Below are positions 23,330 to 35,957 of a DNA stretch of 64,000 nucleotides, in pieces. The notes beneath the pieces are model-generated. The model was not told where the DNA came from. It worked only from the letters and a program-made list of their open reading frames with translations, and ran no database searches. This stretch comes from Apostichopus japonicus (Eukaryota; Echinodermata; Holothuroidea; Aspidochirotida; Stichopodidae). Where the stretch lies: positions 3,887,001-3,951,000 of the forward strand of contig NC_092561.1 of assembly GCF_037975245.1 (NCBI RefSeq), in the 5' to 3' direction. A program made the position numbers and the translations under genes. Numbering within the stretch: the stretch's first letter is position 1; the number at the start of each line of letters is the position of its first letter.

Positions 23330-24290
23330 CTGTAAAGAAAATTATGATTAATGTTAATTAATATCATAATTTGGATTTACAAATTGAGAGCATAAAAAAT
23401 TAAGTAGAAAGACCTTCAATAAACTGAATTCAATAACTTTTCTTTGTAACCTACGGTATGAATGGTATTTCTTGCCCTATAAACACAGAAGTCGAGAAAT
23501 TGGTGCAACTCGATCACTGACATAATGGAACTGTTCAGATACTTGTGGTTGATGAGATATACAGTATGTGTTTACAAGCTGTTTTTTTACTATTTCCCAT
23601 TAAGCCCCACCAACTCATGAATATGGAAAAGGTCAACGTTGTTGCAAAGAGCATGTACTTACTATGTTGTTACATCACTATACCAAGTATGAACTAAATC
23701 AGACATAGGGTTGAAGAGATATTGCCATTATATGAATTGTATGTTAACTCCGCCCACTCATCAATGTGCATGTAACGGGTAGCACAAACAATAGAGAACA
23801 ATTAATCAACATAGGGCATCTACCTACTGTACTAAGCATGACATTGACTCAACTTGTGCTTCTTGATGCAGCAAACAAAGCCCCCCCCCCCAACACACAC
23901 GCCATCACGATTACAAAGGTTACCAAGCCTTCAGCATCATATAACCACAAAGAGTCACTCAGTGGCATGAGCAGTGGAGGAAGGGAAGGGGCAAATTTAA
24001 CTTTTCCCCAATTGATTAAGGTATGGCGTTTAAACTTTGTGAATGGGCCAGAGGAGAATGAGCAATTTTAAATGGGGGAGGGGGGGGGGGATGGACTTCT
24101 TCCCAATTATTACTTGACAAGTAGAGTTATTCTGTGATATATATTATGTTACTTGTGAGTAACTGTTTTAGAAAGCAATTTTAAGTGTCTATGCTAAAGT
24201 AACAGGTTGTAACAGTATGTAATTGTTAAATGTAAGAATTTAAGAATTTGTTGCGATATATTGGTACAAAAAAATAACATGCACGGTTTT
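23330..24290. other. 5' flank of TRIM-D
   Basis: Matches 10,179-10,940 and then, across the sites of two copy-C insertions, 11,780-11,970 and 13,140-13,200. It contains a poly-C run at 23,881 and a poly-G run at 24,078. No exon was recognised. Confidence 0.55.
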
Positions 24291-24299
24291 GAATGTAGC

Positions 24300-24640
24300 T
24301 GATGACTAACACAGCCAGCTGTCACAGGCTGACACAGTTAGCTGTATCAATGAGGGTGCAGGTATAGCCATGCCTCAATACAACCAGCTTTCATAAAGCT
24401 GACACGTACAGTAAATATCCTGTATCACAGGAGGGTGCAGGTAGCCATGCCTCAATACAACCAGATGTATATGAAGCTGACACAGTTAGTGGTGTGTATC
24501 AAGGAGGGTGTAGGTAGCGATGCCTCAATACAACCAGCTGTCATGAAGCTGACACAGTTTGTGGGGTGTATCAAGGAGGGTGCAGGTAGCGATGCCTCAA
24601 TACAGCCAGCTGTCATGAAGCTGACACAGTAGTGGCCTAC
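24300..24640 (+). repeat. ~72-bp tandem repeat, copy-D array (about 5 units)
   Basis: Same family as 13,195-13,570: CCAGCTGTCATGAAGCTGAC, CACAGTT, GGAGGGTGCAGGTAGC, ATGCCTCAATAC. Unit order and variants differ from copy C, so the arrays have turned over since the duplication. Confidence 0.85.
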
Positions 24641-25074
24641 AACAACCTCAGGGCCTTATCCACTCTTTTACAAGCTTCTTTAATTCACATGTAGCTTTCC
24701 AAGAAGCTTGATGTCCCCAAGTAAAACAGGGTGGATAGTTATAGTCATTCCATCACTACCTTCATGTGGCAGCTCTTAAAATGGTACCATATGTCATTTG
24801 ATCTCGCTTTTATTGGGAAGGTCTTATGCATTACAACAGTACTATCAATAGCAGAAGGGATACACACATTTAATATTATACTTTAATACCTTACTGTAAT
24901 ATTGTGTTTATTATTATGGAAATAGTGTTGCCTGTACTTCCTAACTAATGCATTAAGTTTTTAAGTACCTATCATAGATTATTAATTATTACTTTACTTG
25001 ATTCAAAGTACTGTAGTACGTTTTAAGAAAAGTCACCTAGGAAAGAACCTGGGCATGAAAACCAAACAACCAAA

Positions 25075-25214
25075 CGACTGATCTGCTCTCAACCCCAGTA
25101 CGTCCCCTTGCATCAAGAGTGTGACTGTGTGATCATCGTCAGGTGTGTATCACGATTGACCTCGCAAGGAAACAGATACCACACATGATCTTGGCCAAAA
25201 GGCCGAGAAGTGAT
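25075..25214 (-). ncRNA. U2 snRNA-like retrosequence (probably a pseudogene or U2-headed SINE)
   Basis: Read on the - strand from 25,214 the sequence begins ATCACTTCTCGGCCTTTTGG, then CCAAGATCATGTGTGGTATCTGTT. This follows the first ~45 nt of U2 snRNA, including its exact 5' end. Beyond that it departs from U2, and no Sm site of the usual AUUUUUGG type was seen. Copy C lacks it: there the flanks (GATTCAAAG... and ...TAACTGCTGTAG) are adjacent. It therefore inserted after the duplication, and the insert may extend down to about 25,020. Confidence 0.65.
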
Positions 25215-25727
25215 TAACTACTGTAGTTTAATTTTATAATTTTTTGCACCACTCTATACTTCCGGGTTAAAATGGCCGAAAGCTATACAATATAATACAC
25301 TGTGTACTTTACCTTCATTCATTACCTAGGCTATGGCGTAACAGAAATAGTTACTAACCTTGTACTTTTTAGTCGATGGAGTATTAACTTTAAGTTCTTT
25401 TTGTAGTTCAAATTGAAATATCAAACTTACTTGAATCCTACCTATCCAGTTGTTGTTGTTGCTTTTCTTTGAAAACTAAATGAAAATACAAGACACAAAA
25501 TACCGGTGTACGTCCAAAATCAAGCTTCCTAGTGATAAAATTGGAAATCCCCTATTGCTGATTTTGGGTGTTAATGTATTGAGCAATTACCTTACATCCT
25601 CCCGTAACTTGTATATTGCTACATATTTTAGTGCACATTTGTGCAGAGCCATATTTCTACACGGCCGTGCGTACGTACATAATGTTTACAGGGTATTCGA
25701 GTTAGCATGGTAACGATGTGCCCTTGA

Positions 25728-25850
25728 AATAATAATGATAATAATGATAATAATGAAAATCATAATTACAATACATTTTAACTGTTTAATAATAATAATA
25801 ATTACAACAACAACAATAATAATTATAACAATAATAATAATTACAATAAC

Positions 25851-25903
<53 letters not shown>

Positions 25904-26035
25904 TAATAATAATAATAGCCTAATAATAATAGCCTAATAATAATAGCCTAATAATAATAACCTAATATAATAATAATAGTAATAATAATAGTAATAATAA
26001 TAATAATAACAATAATAGTAATAATAATAATAGCT
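25728..26035 (+). repeat. Degenerate (AAT)n microsatellite
   Basis: About 300 bp of AAT triplets with AAC, AAG, GAT and TAGCCTAAT interruptions. It directly precedes the LINE fragment. Confidence 0.93.
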
Positions 26036-27893
<1,858 letters not shown>

Positions 27894-28055
27894 ATCCAAT
27901 TAATATGGTCAAAATATGTGTCAAAATACCCGTACGTATTTATTGGAATGAATCATTAATGTGTGTTCTCTAAAGACAATAATTAACGTATGACATTTTA
28001 CAGGTTCCACGTTATGGTCACTTGGCTTAAGGCGGTAAATATGAAACACAAATAC
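27894..28055 (+). promoter_or_regulatory. Displaced 5' flank of SWSAP1-B
   Basis: This is the part of copy B that lies upstream of the start codon in copy A (1-158), including ATTTATTGGAATGAATC and GGCTTAAGGCGGTAA. In copy B it is now 13.7 kb from the ATG. Promoter function is inferred from position only; no TATA box or initiator was identified. Confidence 0.4.
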
Positions 28056-28790
28056 CTGTTTGAACGTAGCAGCCACTAAGAGCAGCCACTAACAGCAGCC
28101 AATAGTGTATACATCAACGTTACACGCCGTTGGCCACTGATGTTTGTACACTGTGACGAGCGCTGGGTACGCTGTGGCGGGAAAGTGGATCCCCAGCAGC
28201 CACTAAGGGCAGCCTAAATTAGCGGACAATAACAAGACTGCTACTTTTTCGTACCTGTTTTAAAGCGATAATAATTAACGCTATGAATACTGTAAAATGC
28301 CAATAATTGCACCATATGAGAGATGAGTTGTTGCTCTTTCATGTAATATAATTTTGGAATTTAATGGTGGACGAAATCTGCATCCATATTGAACTGAAAC
28401 TTGTGATCCTACCAAATCTTGTGGAGAAAGGCGTAAATGGCGGCAATTTTTATACCATTTTTTTTCTTTTTTTTTCAAATGTCTAAACAATTAATTTATG
28501 AGAATATGCAACAGTCAAGAGGGGTACAATGACGATGTTAAGTTATTCCTCTTACACGTGGTATGAAAAAACAGCCAGTAACACTTTGATTTATTGAAAT
28601 TCGATGGCTACAAACCGTTCGATCCTAACAGGAGTGGGATGCAAATGGGAAAATTAGCTCGAAACGCGCGGTAATGTGTTATGATCCAAACGTATTATAC
28701 GTATTATTATTTCAAAATCGGTTAATTTGAGTTATCGACCTAGTTAGGAGGTCCGGTTAGCATCAAATCAAAGAAAACAATATCTTCTTT
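28056..28790 (+). repeat. Left terminal region of the foldback element
   Basis: Starts with three CAGCCACTAA-type motifs (28,069-28,105) matching the inverted right end at 41,722-41,760; another CAGCCACTAAGGGCAGCC is at 28,195-28,212. The remainder is unique, noncoding sequence that grades into a degenerate first satellite unit near 28,740. Confidence 0.75.
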
Positions 28791-31700
28791 CACGTGTAAT
28801 ACCTACTATCGGTTACAAAGCCGATTTTTTTGACCAAAAGTGGCCTAAACGTTTTAAAATATTGATATTTTTTTTTCTTCTTCAAAATCATTTAATTTTA
28901 GTTATGGAGCCTACTGGCATGTCTGGTTAGCACCACATTCAAGTAGAAAGGTTCCTCTTTCACGTGGTATACCTCTACTATCGGTAACAAAAATGATTTC
29001 TTGACCAAAAATGGCCTTAAAGTTTTAACCCCAATACGGACATCTCTAAACGCGCTGTATATACGTAGTGTGTAATGATCAGAAATATTTATGATTTTTA
29101 TTTTTTTCAAAATCGATTAACTTTAGTTATGGAGCCTACTGGCATGTCCGGTTAGCACCACATTAAAGTAGACAGGTTCATCTTTCACGTGATATACCTC
29201 AACTATCGGTAACAAAATTGATTTCTTGACCAAAAATGGCCTTAAAGTTTTAACCCCGATACGGACATCTCTAAACGCGCTGTATATACGTAATGTGTAA
29301 TGATAAGAAAAATGGTTAATTTTTATTTTTTCAAAATCGATTAACTTTAGTTATGGAGCCTACTGGCATGTCCGGTTAGCACCACATTAAAGTAGACAGG
29401 TTCATCTTTCACGTGATATACCTCTACTATCGGTAACAAAAATGATTTCTTGACCAAAAGTGACCTTGAAGTTTTAACCCCGATACAGACCCTTCTCTAA
29501 ACGCGCTGTATATACGTTATGTGTAATGATCAGAAATATTTATGATTTTTATTTTTTTCAAAATCGATTAACTTTAGTTATGGAGCCTACTAGGATGTCC
29601 GGTTAGCACCACATTAAAGTAGACAGGTTCATCTTTCACGTGGTATACCTCTACTATCGGTAACAAAAATGATTTCTTGACCAAAAGTGACCTTGAAGTT
29701 TTAACCCCGATACGGACATCTCTAAACGCGCTGTATATACGTTATGTGTAATGATCAGAAAAATTTATGAATTTTATTTTTTTCAAAATCGATTAACTTT
29801 AGTTATGGAGCCTACTAGGATGTCCGGTTAGCACCACATTGAAGTAGAAAGGTTCCTCTTTTACGTGGTATACCTCTACTATCGGTAACAAAAATGATTT
29901 CTTGACCAAAAGTGACCTTAAAGTTTTAACCCCGATACGGACCACTCTCTAAACGCGCTGTATATACGTAATGTGTAATGATAAGAAAAATGGTTAATTT
30001 TTATTTTTTCAAAATCGATTAACTTTAGTTATGGAGCCTACTAGGATGTCCGGTTAGCACCACATTAAAGTAGAAAGGTTCCTCTTTTACGTGGTATACC
30101 TCTACTATCGGTAACAAAAATGATTTCTTGACCAAAAGTGACCTTGAAGTTTTAACCCCGATACAGACCCTTCTCTAAACGCGCTGTATATACGTTATGT
30201 GTAATGATCAGAAATATTTATGATTTTTATTTTTTTCAAAATCGATTAACTTTAGTTATGGAGCCTACTAGGATGTCCGGTTAGCACCACATTGAAGTAG
30301 AAAGGTTCCTCTTTTACGTGGTATACCTCTACTATCGGTAACAAAAATGATTTCTTGACCAAAAGTGACCTTGAAGTTTTAACCCCGATACTGACATCTC
30401 TAAACGCGCTGTATATACGTTATGTGTAATGATCAGAAAAATTTATGAATTTTATTTTTTTCAAAATCGATTAACTTTAGTTATGGAGCCTACTAGGATG
30501 TCCGGTTAGCACCACATTGAAGTAGAAAGGTTCCTCTTTTACGTGGTATACCTCTACTATCGGTAACAAAAATGATTTCTTGACCAAAAATGGCCTTAAA
30601 GTTTTAACCCCGATACGGACATCTCTAAACGCGCTGTATATACGTAGTGTGTAATGATCAGAAAAATTTATAATTTCTATTTTTTTCAAAATCGATTAAC
30701 TTTAGTTATGGAGCTTACTGGCATGTCCGGTTAGCACCACATTAAAGTAGACAGGTTCATCTTTCACGTGATATACCTGTACTATCGGTAACAAAATTGA
30801 TTTCTTGACCAAAAATGGCCTTAAAGTTTTAACCCCGATACGGACATCTCTAAACGCGCTGTATATACGTTATGTGTAATGATCAGAAAAATGTTAATTT
30901 TTAATTTTTTTCAAAATCGATTAACTTTAGTTATGGAGCCTACTAGGATGTCCGGTTAGCACCACATTAAAGTAAAAAGGTTCCTCTTTTACGTGGTATA
31001 CCTCTACTATCGGTAACAAAAATGATTTCTTGACCAAAAGTGACCTTGAAGTTTTAACCCCGATACAGACCCTTCTCTAAACGAGCTGTATATACGTTAT
31101 TTGTAATGATCAGAAATATTTATGATTTTTATTTTTTTCAAAATCGATTAACTTTAGTTATGGAGACTACTGGCATGTCCGGTTAGCACCACATTAAAGT
31201 AGAAAGGTTCCTTTTTCACGTGGTATACCTCTACTATCGGTAACAAAAATGATTTCTTGACCAAAAGTGACCTTGAAGTTTTAACCCCGATACGGACCAC
31301 TCTCTAAACGCGCTGTATATACGTAATGTGTAATGATCAGAAATATTTATGATTTTTATTTTTTTCAAAATCGATTAACTTTAGTTATGGAGCCTACTAG
31401 GATGTCCGGTTAGCACCACATTAAAGTAGACAGGTTCATCTTTCACGTGATATACCTCTACTATCGGTAACAAAAATGATTTCTTGACCAAAAATGGCCT
31501 TAAAGTTTTAACCCCAATATGGACCACTCTCTAAACGGGCTGTATATACGTAATGTGTAATGATCAGAAAATGGTTAATTTTTATTTTTTTCAAAATCGA
31601 TTAACTTTAGTTATGGAGCCTACTAGGATGTCCGGCTAGCACCACATTAAAGTAGACAGGTTCATCTTTCACGTGATATACCTCTACTATCGGTAACAAA

Positions 31701-32460
31701 AATGATTTCTTGACCAAAAATGGCCTTAAAGTTTTAACCCCGATACAGACCCTTCTCTAAACGAGCTGTATATACGTTATTTGTAATGATCAGAAATATT
31801 TATGATTTTTATTTTTTTCAAAATCGATTAACTTTAGTTATGGAGCCTACTAGGATGTCCGGCTAGCACCACATTAAAGTAGACAGGTTCATCTTTCACG
31901 TGATATACCTCTACTATCGGTAACAAAAATGATTTCTTGACCAAAAATGGCCTTAAAGTTTTAACCCCGATACAGACCCTTCTCTAAACGCGCTGTATAT
32001 ACGTTATGTGTAATGATAAGAAAAATGTTAATTTTTAATTTTTTTCAAAATCGATTAACTTTAGTTATGGAGCCTACTAGGATGTCCGAATAGGACCACA
32101 TTAAAGTAGAAAGGTTTCTCTCTCACGTGGTATACCTCTACTATCGGTAACAAAAATGATTTCTTGACCAAAAGTGACCTTAAAGTTTTAACCCCGATAC
32201 AGACCCTTCTCTAAACGCGCTGTATATACGTTATGTGTAATGATCAGAATTCCTTTTTTTTTAAATCGATTAACTTTAGTTATGGAGCCTACTGGCATGT
32301 CCGGTTAGCACCACATTAAAGTAGACAGGTTCCTCGTTCACGTGGTATACCTCTACTATCGGTAACAAAATGATTTCTTGACCAAAAGTGGCCTTAAAGT
32401 TTTAACCCTGATACGGACATCTCTAAACGCGCTGTATATACGTTATGTGTAATGATCCAA
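28791..32460 (+). repeat. Outer satellite array, left arm (~226 bp x about 17)
   Basis: The anchor CTCTACTATCGGTAACAAAA recurs about every 226 bp (28,972; 29,200; 29,430; ... 32,357), with a divergent first unit near 28,805. Each unit reads AATCGATTAACTTTAGTTAT, GGAGCCTACTAGGATGTCCG, then TCACGTGATATACC or TTACGTGGTATACC. It continues TTCTTGACCAAAA, AAGTTTTAACCCCGATAC, and CGCGCTGTATATACGT. Short minus-strand open frames inside units are shadows. Confidence 0.95.
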
Positions 32461-32469
32461 AAAATGATT

Positions 32470-33080
32470 AATTCCTGTGTGGGCAATTGGGCCTTTAAGG
32501 TTGCTGCATGGGTCCCGTTACAGTTAAAATATGAAGTCGTTGGTATTTTTGGATACCGCAATGTCCAATAGGGCCAACACCTCTAAACGAATTATCCTGC
32601 TTTTTGTTAACATAATCAAATCACGTGTGGGCCATGGGCCCTTGAAGCCATGGTAGAGGATAAATTTGTAGTCATAGGTTTTTCTTTTTTTAATACCCGA
32701 CAACCTTATGGTCCAGCGCCAATAAAAAGAAATCATACTGCTCTTTTTTCACATGATTAAATCATGTGTGGGCCACGGGCCCTTTCTGGCTGCTGTATGG
32801 GTCCTGGTACATCATAAAGTTGTTGTTAGTAGTATTTTTGGATACCCCAATTTCCAAAGGGTCCAATGCCACTTTAAGAATCACCCTGCTCTCATTTCAC
32901 ATAAATGAATCATATGTGGGCCACAGGCCTTTTTTGGTTGCTGCCTGCATGGGCCCATGTACATCATAAAGTTGCTGTAATTAGCATTTTGGGACACCCC
33001 AATGTTTAACTGGTGTACCGCAAAATGAATTATCCTTGTCTCTTTTCGCATGATTAATACCATTTTGATGGGCCCTTCTG
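32470..33080 (+). repeat. Inner satellite, left arm (~130 bp, about 4-5 degenerate units)
   Basis: Units share GTGTGGGCCA-GGGCCCTT, GCTGCATGGGTCC, GGTATTTTTGGATACC and CACATAATCAAATCA-like pieces. The first unit (32,470-32,610) is mirrored closely at 33,690-33,850. Confidence 0.8.
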
Positions 33081-33480
33081 CAGGGCCCGTCACAAGGTAC
33101 AATTACTGTCATTGCTATGGTTCTAAAAGTATCTTACTTTGAGTTTTATCCAGCGCTTTTGCCTTTCGTCTTTCACATGATTAAATCAACATTTGAGCCC
33201 CCTATTTTAATTGAAGGCACATTTAGACTACATACACGCACATTGTGTGGCACGGCAGCAACACATAACCTTGAATCCTGGTCATAAACGGACATAAGCT
33301 GCCCATTAAACCCTCTGTCTCTTTTCAAATCTTCTGGGTTCCCGGTCCAGTTGAGTATCGAATCGATGCAGACTGGGTTGAAAGTAAACGCGGGCCAAGT
33401 GCAGTGCAATGCAATAAACTAGGCTCACATCACTGCAAGATGCGAGCCATCATAATGACGTCACAGGTCGATTTACTGCA
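33081..33480. other. Unique core of the foldback element
   Basis: About 400 bp between the inverted inner satellites. No frame longer than ~78 codons, no recognisable protein, RNA or splice structure. It is too small for a transposase. Confidence 0.65.
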
Positions 33481-33857
33481 AATTTATCCTCTACCATGGC
33501 CCAGACAACATCAAGGGCCCATGGCCTACGCTTGATTTGATCATTTGCAAAGACACAAGGATTATTCTATAGTTGCATTGGACCCTTTATACATTGGAGA
33601 AACCAAAAAATACCATCTACGACTTTTATCTGTACCGGGCCCCAGGCAACAGCCATAAAGTGCCCATGGCCCACACATGATTTGATTATGTTAACAAAAT
33701 CAGGATAATTCTTTTAGAGGTGTTGGCCCTATTGGACATTGCGGTATCCAAAAATACCAACGACTTCATTTTTAACTGTAACGGGGCCCATGCAGCAACC
33801 TCAAAGGCCCAATTGCCCACACAGGAATTAATCATTTTTTGGATCATTACACATAAC
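33481..33857 (-). repeat. Inner satellite, right arm (inverted, about 2-3 units)
   Basis: Reverse complement of the left inner satellite: CCATGGCCCACACATGATTT (33,664) pairs with the copy near 32,625, and TGGACATTGCGGTATCCAAA (33,734) with that near 32,555. It ends in the start of an outer-array unit (ATCATTACACATAACGT). Confidence 0.85.
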
Positions 33858-34052
33858 GTAAATATATGTTGAATTTGACATGTTGATAGACGTAATGGCA
33901 TATTGGTATTTTGTCTCGATATGTTCATATGGAATTGTAACATGTTGATATCGAATTGGACATATATATTAACTTGGACACTCCACTTTCTTTTTCGACA
34001 TTTATGGAACGTTTGGCTCTCCGTACTCTTCGACTGTCTTTGTGTTATGTTT

Positions 34053-34394
34053 TCACTTAGTTTTGTATGAACTGATCATCTGATCACTGTATCGTCTCTG
34101 TATTCCAATCAAGTCTTGGTAATAAACAGAAAGTAATTCATCAATTCTTTTCATGTTGCGATCACTCAGCTGATTAGATTTAAGAACTTTCATTCTCGAT
34201 TCAGCATGACCAATTGTTCGTGGTACCGAAACTTTACGAACGTTTCTGGTAATACTATTTATATCTACATCTATATTAGTATGTCGGTTCAAGTCACCGA
34301 GAAGTAACCCAGACCAAAAAGCAGATGACGGTAATAAAACAGTCTCCAATTCTTTCATAAGTACTGGAGAGTAAAATAGATTGGGATCATACAT
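34053..34394 (-). pseudogene. Fragment of a transposon-derived protein
   Basis: A 113-codon frame contains FWSGLLLGDLNRH, then GHAESRMKVLKSNQL, then RIDELLSVYYQDLIGIQRRY. The spacing of 'W-LLLGDL-RH', a short 'E-K-LK' helix and 'R-D-Y-L-G' recalls the C-terminal part of MULE/SWIM-related transposon proteins in invertebrates (recognition, low certainty). The 5' side is interrupted by the hAT element at 34,408, so the gene is broken. It could be a relic of the factor that mobilised neighbouring elements, but nothing here shows that. Confidence 0.4.
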
Positions 34395-34407
34395 TTGTTC
34401 TTGTATT

Positions 34408-35413
34408 CACTGGCGGATCCAAGGGGGGGGGGCCAAGGGGGGCCATGCCCCCTCCCCCCAAAGGTGAGCAAAAAAGTGTTTCCGAACATCCGCTAAATCG
34501 TATGATTGGAAATTTAAAAAATCGAGAGGAATAGCAGTGGTAGACTAGTCTAAACCTTTTCGTTTTCTGGTTTAAAATTAAATGCAGAGCTCCCAACTGA
34601 CCCGCGATTCGCGGGAATTAGACCCGCAGTCTAACACCCAAACCAGCTGACCCGCACAAGCGTCCGAAAAAACCGCATTGTAATTGTCAAGTATACATAA
34701 AAAAAATTTGCATCGAATTTTGACTTAGCAACCATCATTTCTTTGGCATTTAGCATAATAGAGTATAAAACCTCCTTTACAGCATCATTTGAACCTTTGA
34801 ATTGGGGCGAGCAGCGAACATTTTGCCACGGGAAAGAATGAATTATCACCTACTATTCAATTTATTGGTGTTACACAAAAAAAAATGCATATTTCTCAGA
34901 AAATTTTGGGTGACAAAAGCCTTTCTAAGTGCCACCATTTTACATGTAGGCATCACCAGGATTCCCAAAAAATTCAATAGGGGAGGGGGACACCCCCTCC
35001 CCTTATACCCCTCCCCCAGGACGGCGATTCGTGGCATGGACCAGCATTTGCCTTCTCAAGAGTTGGGAGCTATGTAAATGTATGAGCATGAGGATTTACA
35101 GTTTAACACCATTTTGCAGTTACAGGCTGGTTGTAAGAAATTTATAACCTATGAGAAATAAAATTTCTTGAGAAAGATGATCCCAACTTTGTTTTATAAA
35201 TATTTTAGAAAATTACATCTGGGAAACATTTTTTTTAGAAGTAAATTAACATCACCATTGTACACTTTTGTCGCACCAAATTGCATCTGAGGGCATTCAG
35301 CAATAGAAAATTTTCCAAAGGGGAGGGGGACACCCCATCCCCTTAGACCCCTCCCCATATCACTCTAATGCCACTTTGGCCCCTCCCAAACAGAGGCCCT
35401 GGATCCGCCAGTG
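34408..35413. mobile_element. hAT-type nonautonomous element (1.0 kb)
   Basis: The ends are CACTGGCGGATCCAAGG and, reversed, CACTGGCGGATCCAGGG. A perfect 8-bp target duplication CTTGTATT lies at 34,400-34,407 and 35,414-35,421. These ends and the 8-bp duplication are typical of hAT elements. There is no transposase frame; it is G/C-run rich and hosts the MITE at 34,585-35,074. Confidence 0.9.
34585..35074. mobile_element. Small MITE, copy 2 (inside the hAT element)
   Basis: Begins CAGAGCTCCCAACTGACCCG and ends AGTTGGGAGCTATG, with flanking TAAATGCA and TAAATGTA. The interior matches 13,871-14,377 in the opposite orientation (for example GCGAGCAGCGAACATTTTG). This gives the nesting order foldback > insertion > hAT > MITE. 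Confidence 0.78.
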
Positions 35414-35957
35414 CTTGTATTTGATATGCTACTGGATGAAACTAAGTGTGAATATAGGGTTTGTCATGTCTCATAGAGAGTCTGTTTAACTTATAAGACG
35501 TTTTATTGTTGTGATAATATTACAAATTATACTTTTACAAAGAGGTAATGAGAAGAGAGATTAATATCGTCAGTCATTCTTTAGAACCTCAAGATCATAC
35601 TGCAGGATGATTCGTACTAGTGAACAAAAGTATCCGATCGTGTGTTAAATGTACAATGTATTCCACACAGACTTCATGTTGGTTATATGTGGTCTTATGG
35701 TACGATGTGAAGATTTTCTTGTCATGCCTCAAAAAGGTAAATGACTAACTTCTTTTGAAAGAAAATACAGTACGACGAAAAGTTATCAATTTTATTTGTT
35801 TACATATTTTGTCTATATAGTCTTATATTTCGGTACAGGTGGAGCACAGAAGTAGATTTGATACAAACAGTAGCTATGGAGCACAAATATTCAGTTTGTT
35901 CCGACAAGAAGGACAAAATTGAATCATAATTAAATCTAATCAAGAAATCAGTTTTGT

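Larger units (their letters stand above)
20330..25680 (-). repeat. Segmental duplication, copy D (TRIM block)
   Basis: Starts near GGACAAAGGTGGTGGCTCAC and runs through the TRIM-D gene, its 5' flank, the ~72-bp repeat and the terminal stretch equivalent to 18,254-18,620. It is shorter than copy C and serves as the empty-site reference for the insertions there. Confidence 0.82.
33858..35957. mobile_element. Nested 2.1-kb insertion interrupting the right arm
   Basis: The outer-array sequence breaks at ACATAACGTA (33,860) and resumes at GGGTCTGTATCGGGGTT (35,960). The foreign DNA between holds a transposon-derived coding fragment (34,053-34,394), a 1-kb hAT-type element and flanking AT-rich DNA. 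No clear inverted ends or target duplication were found for the outer limits. Confidence 0.65.

Noticed and set aside
28898-30689. 70-codon minus-strand frames repeated in the satellite
   Set aside because: They recur only where a unit lacks stops, are broken in most units, and the array is clearly noncoding satellite.
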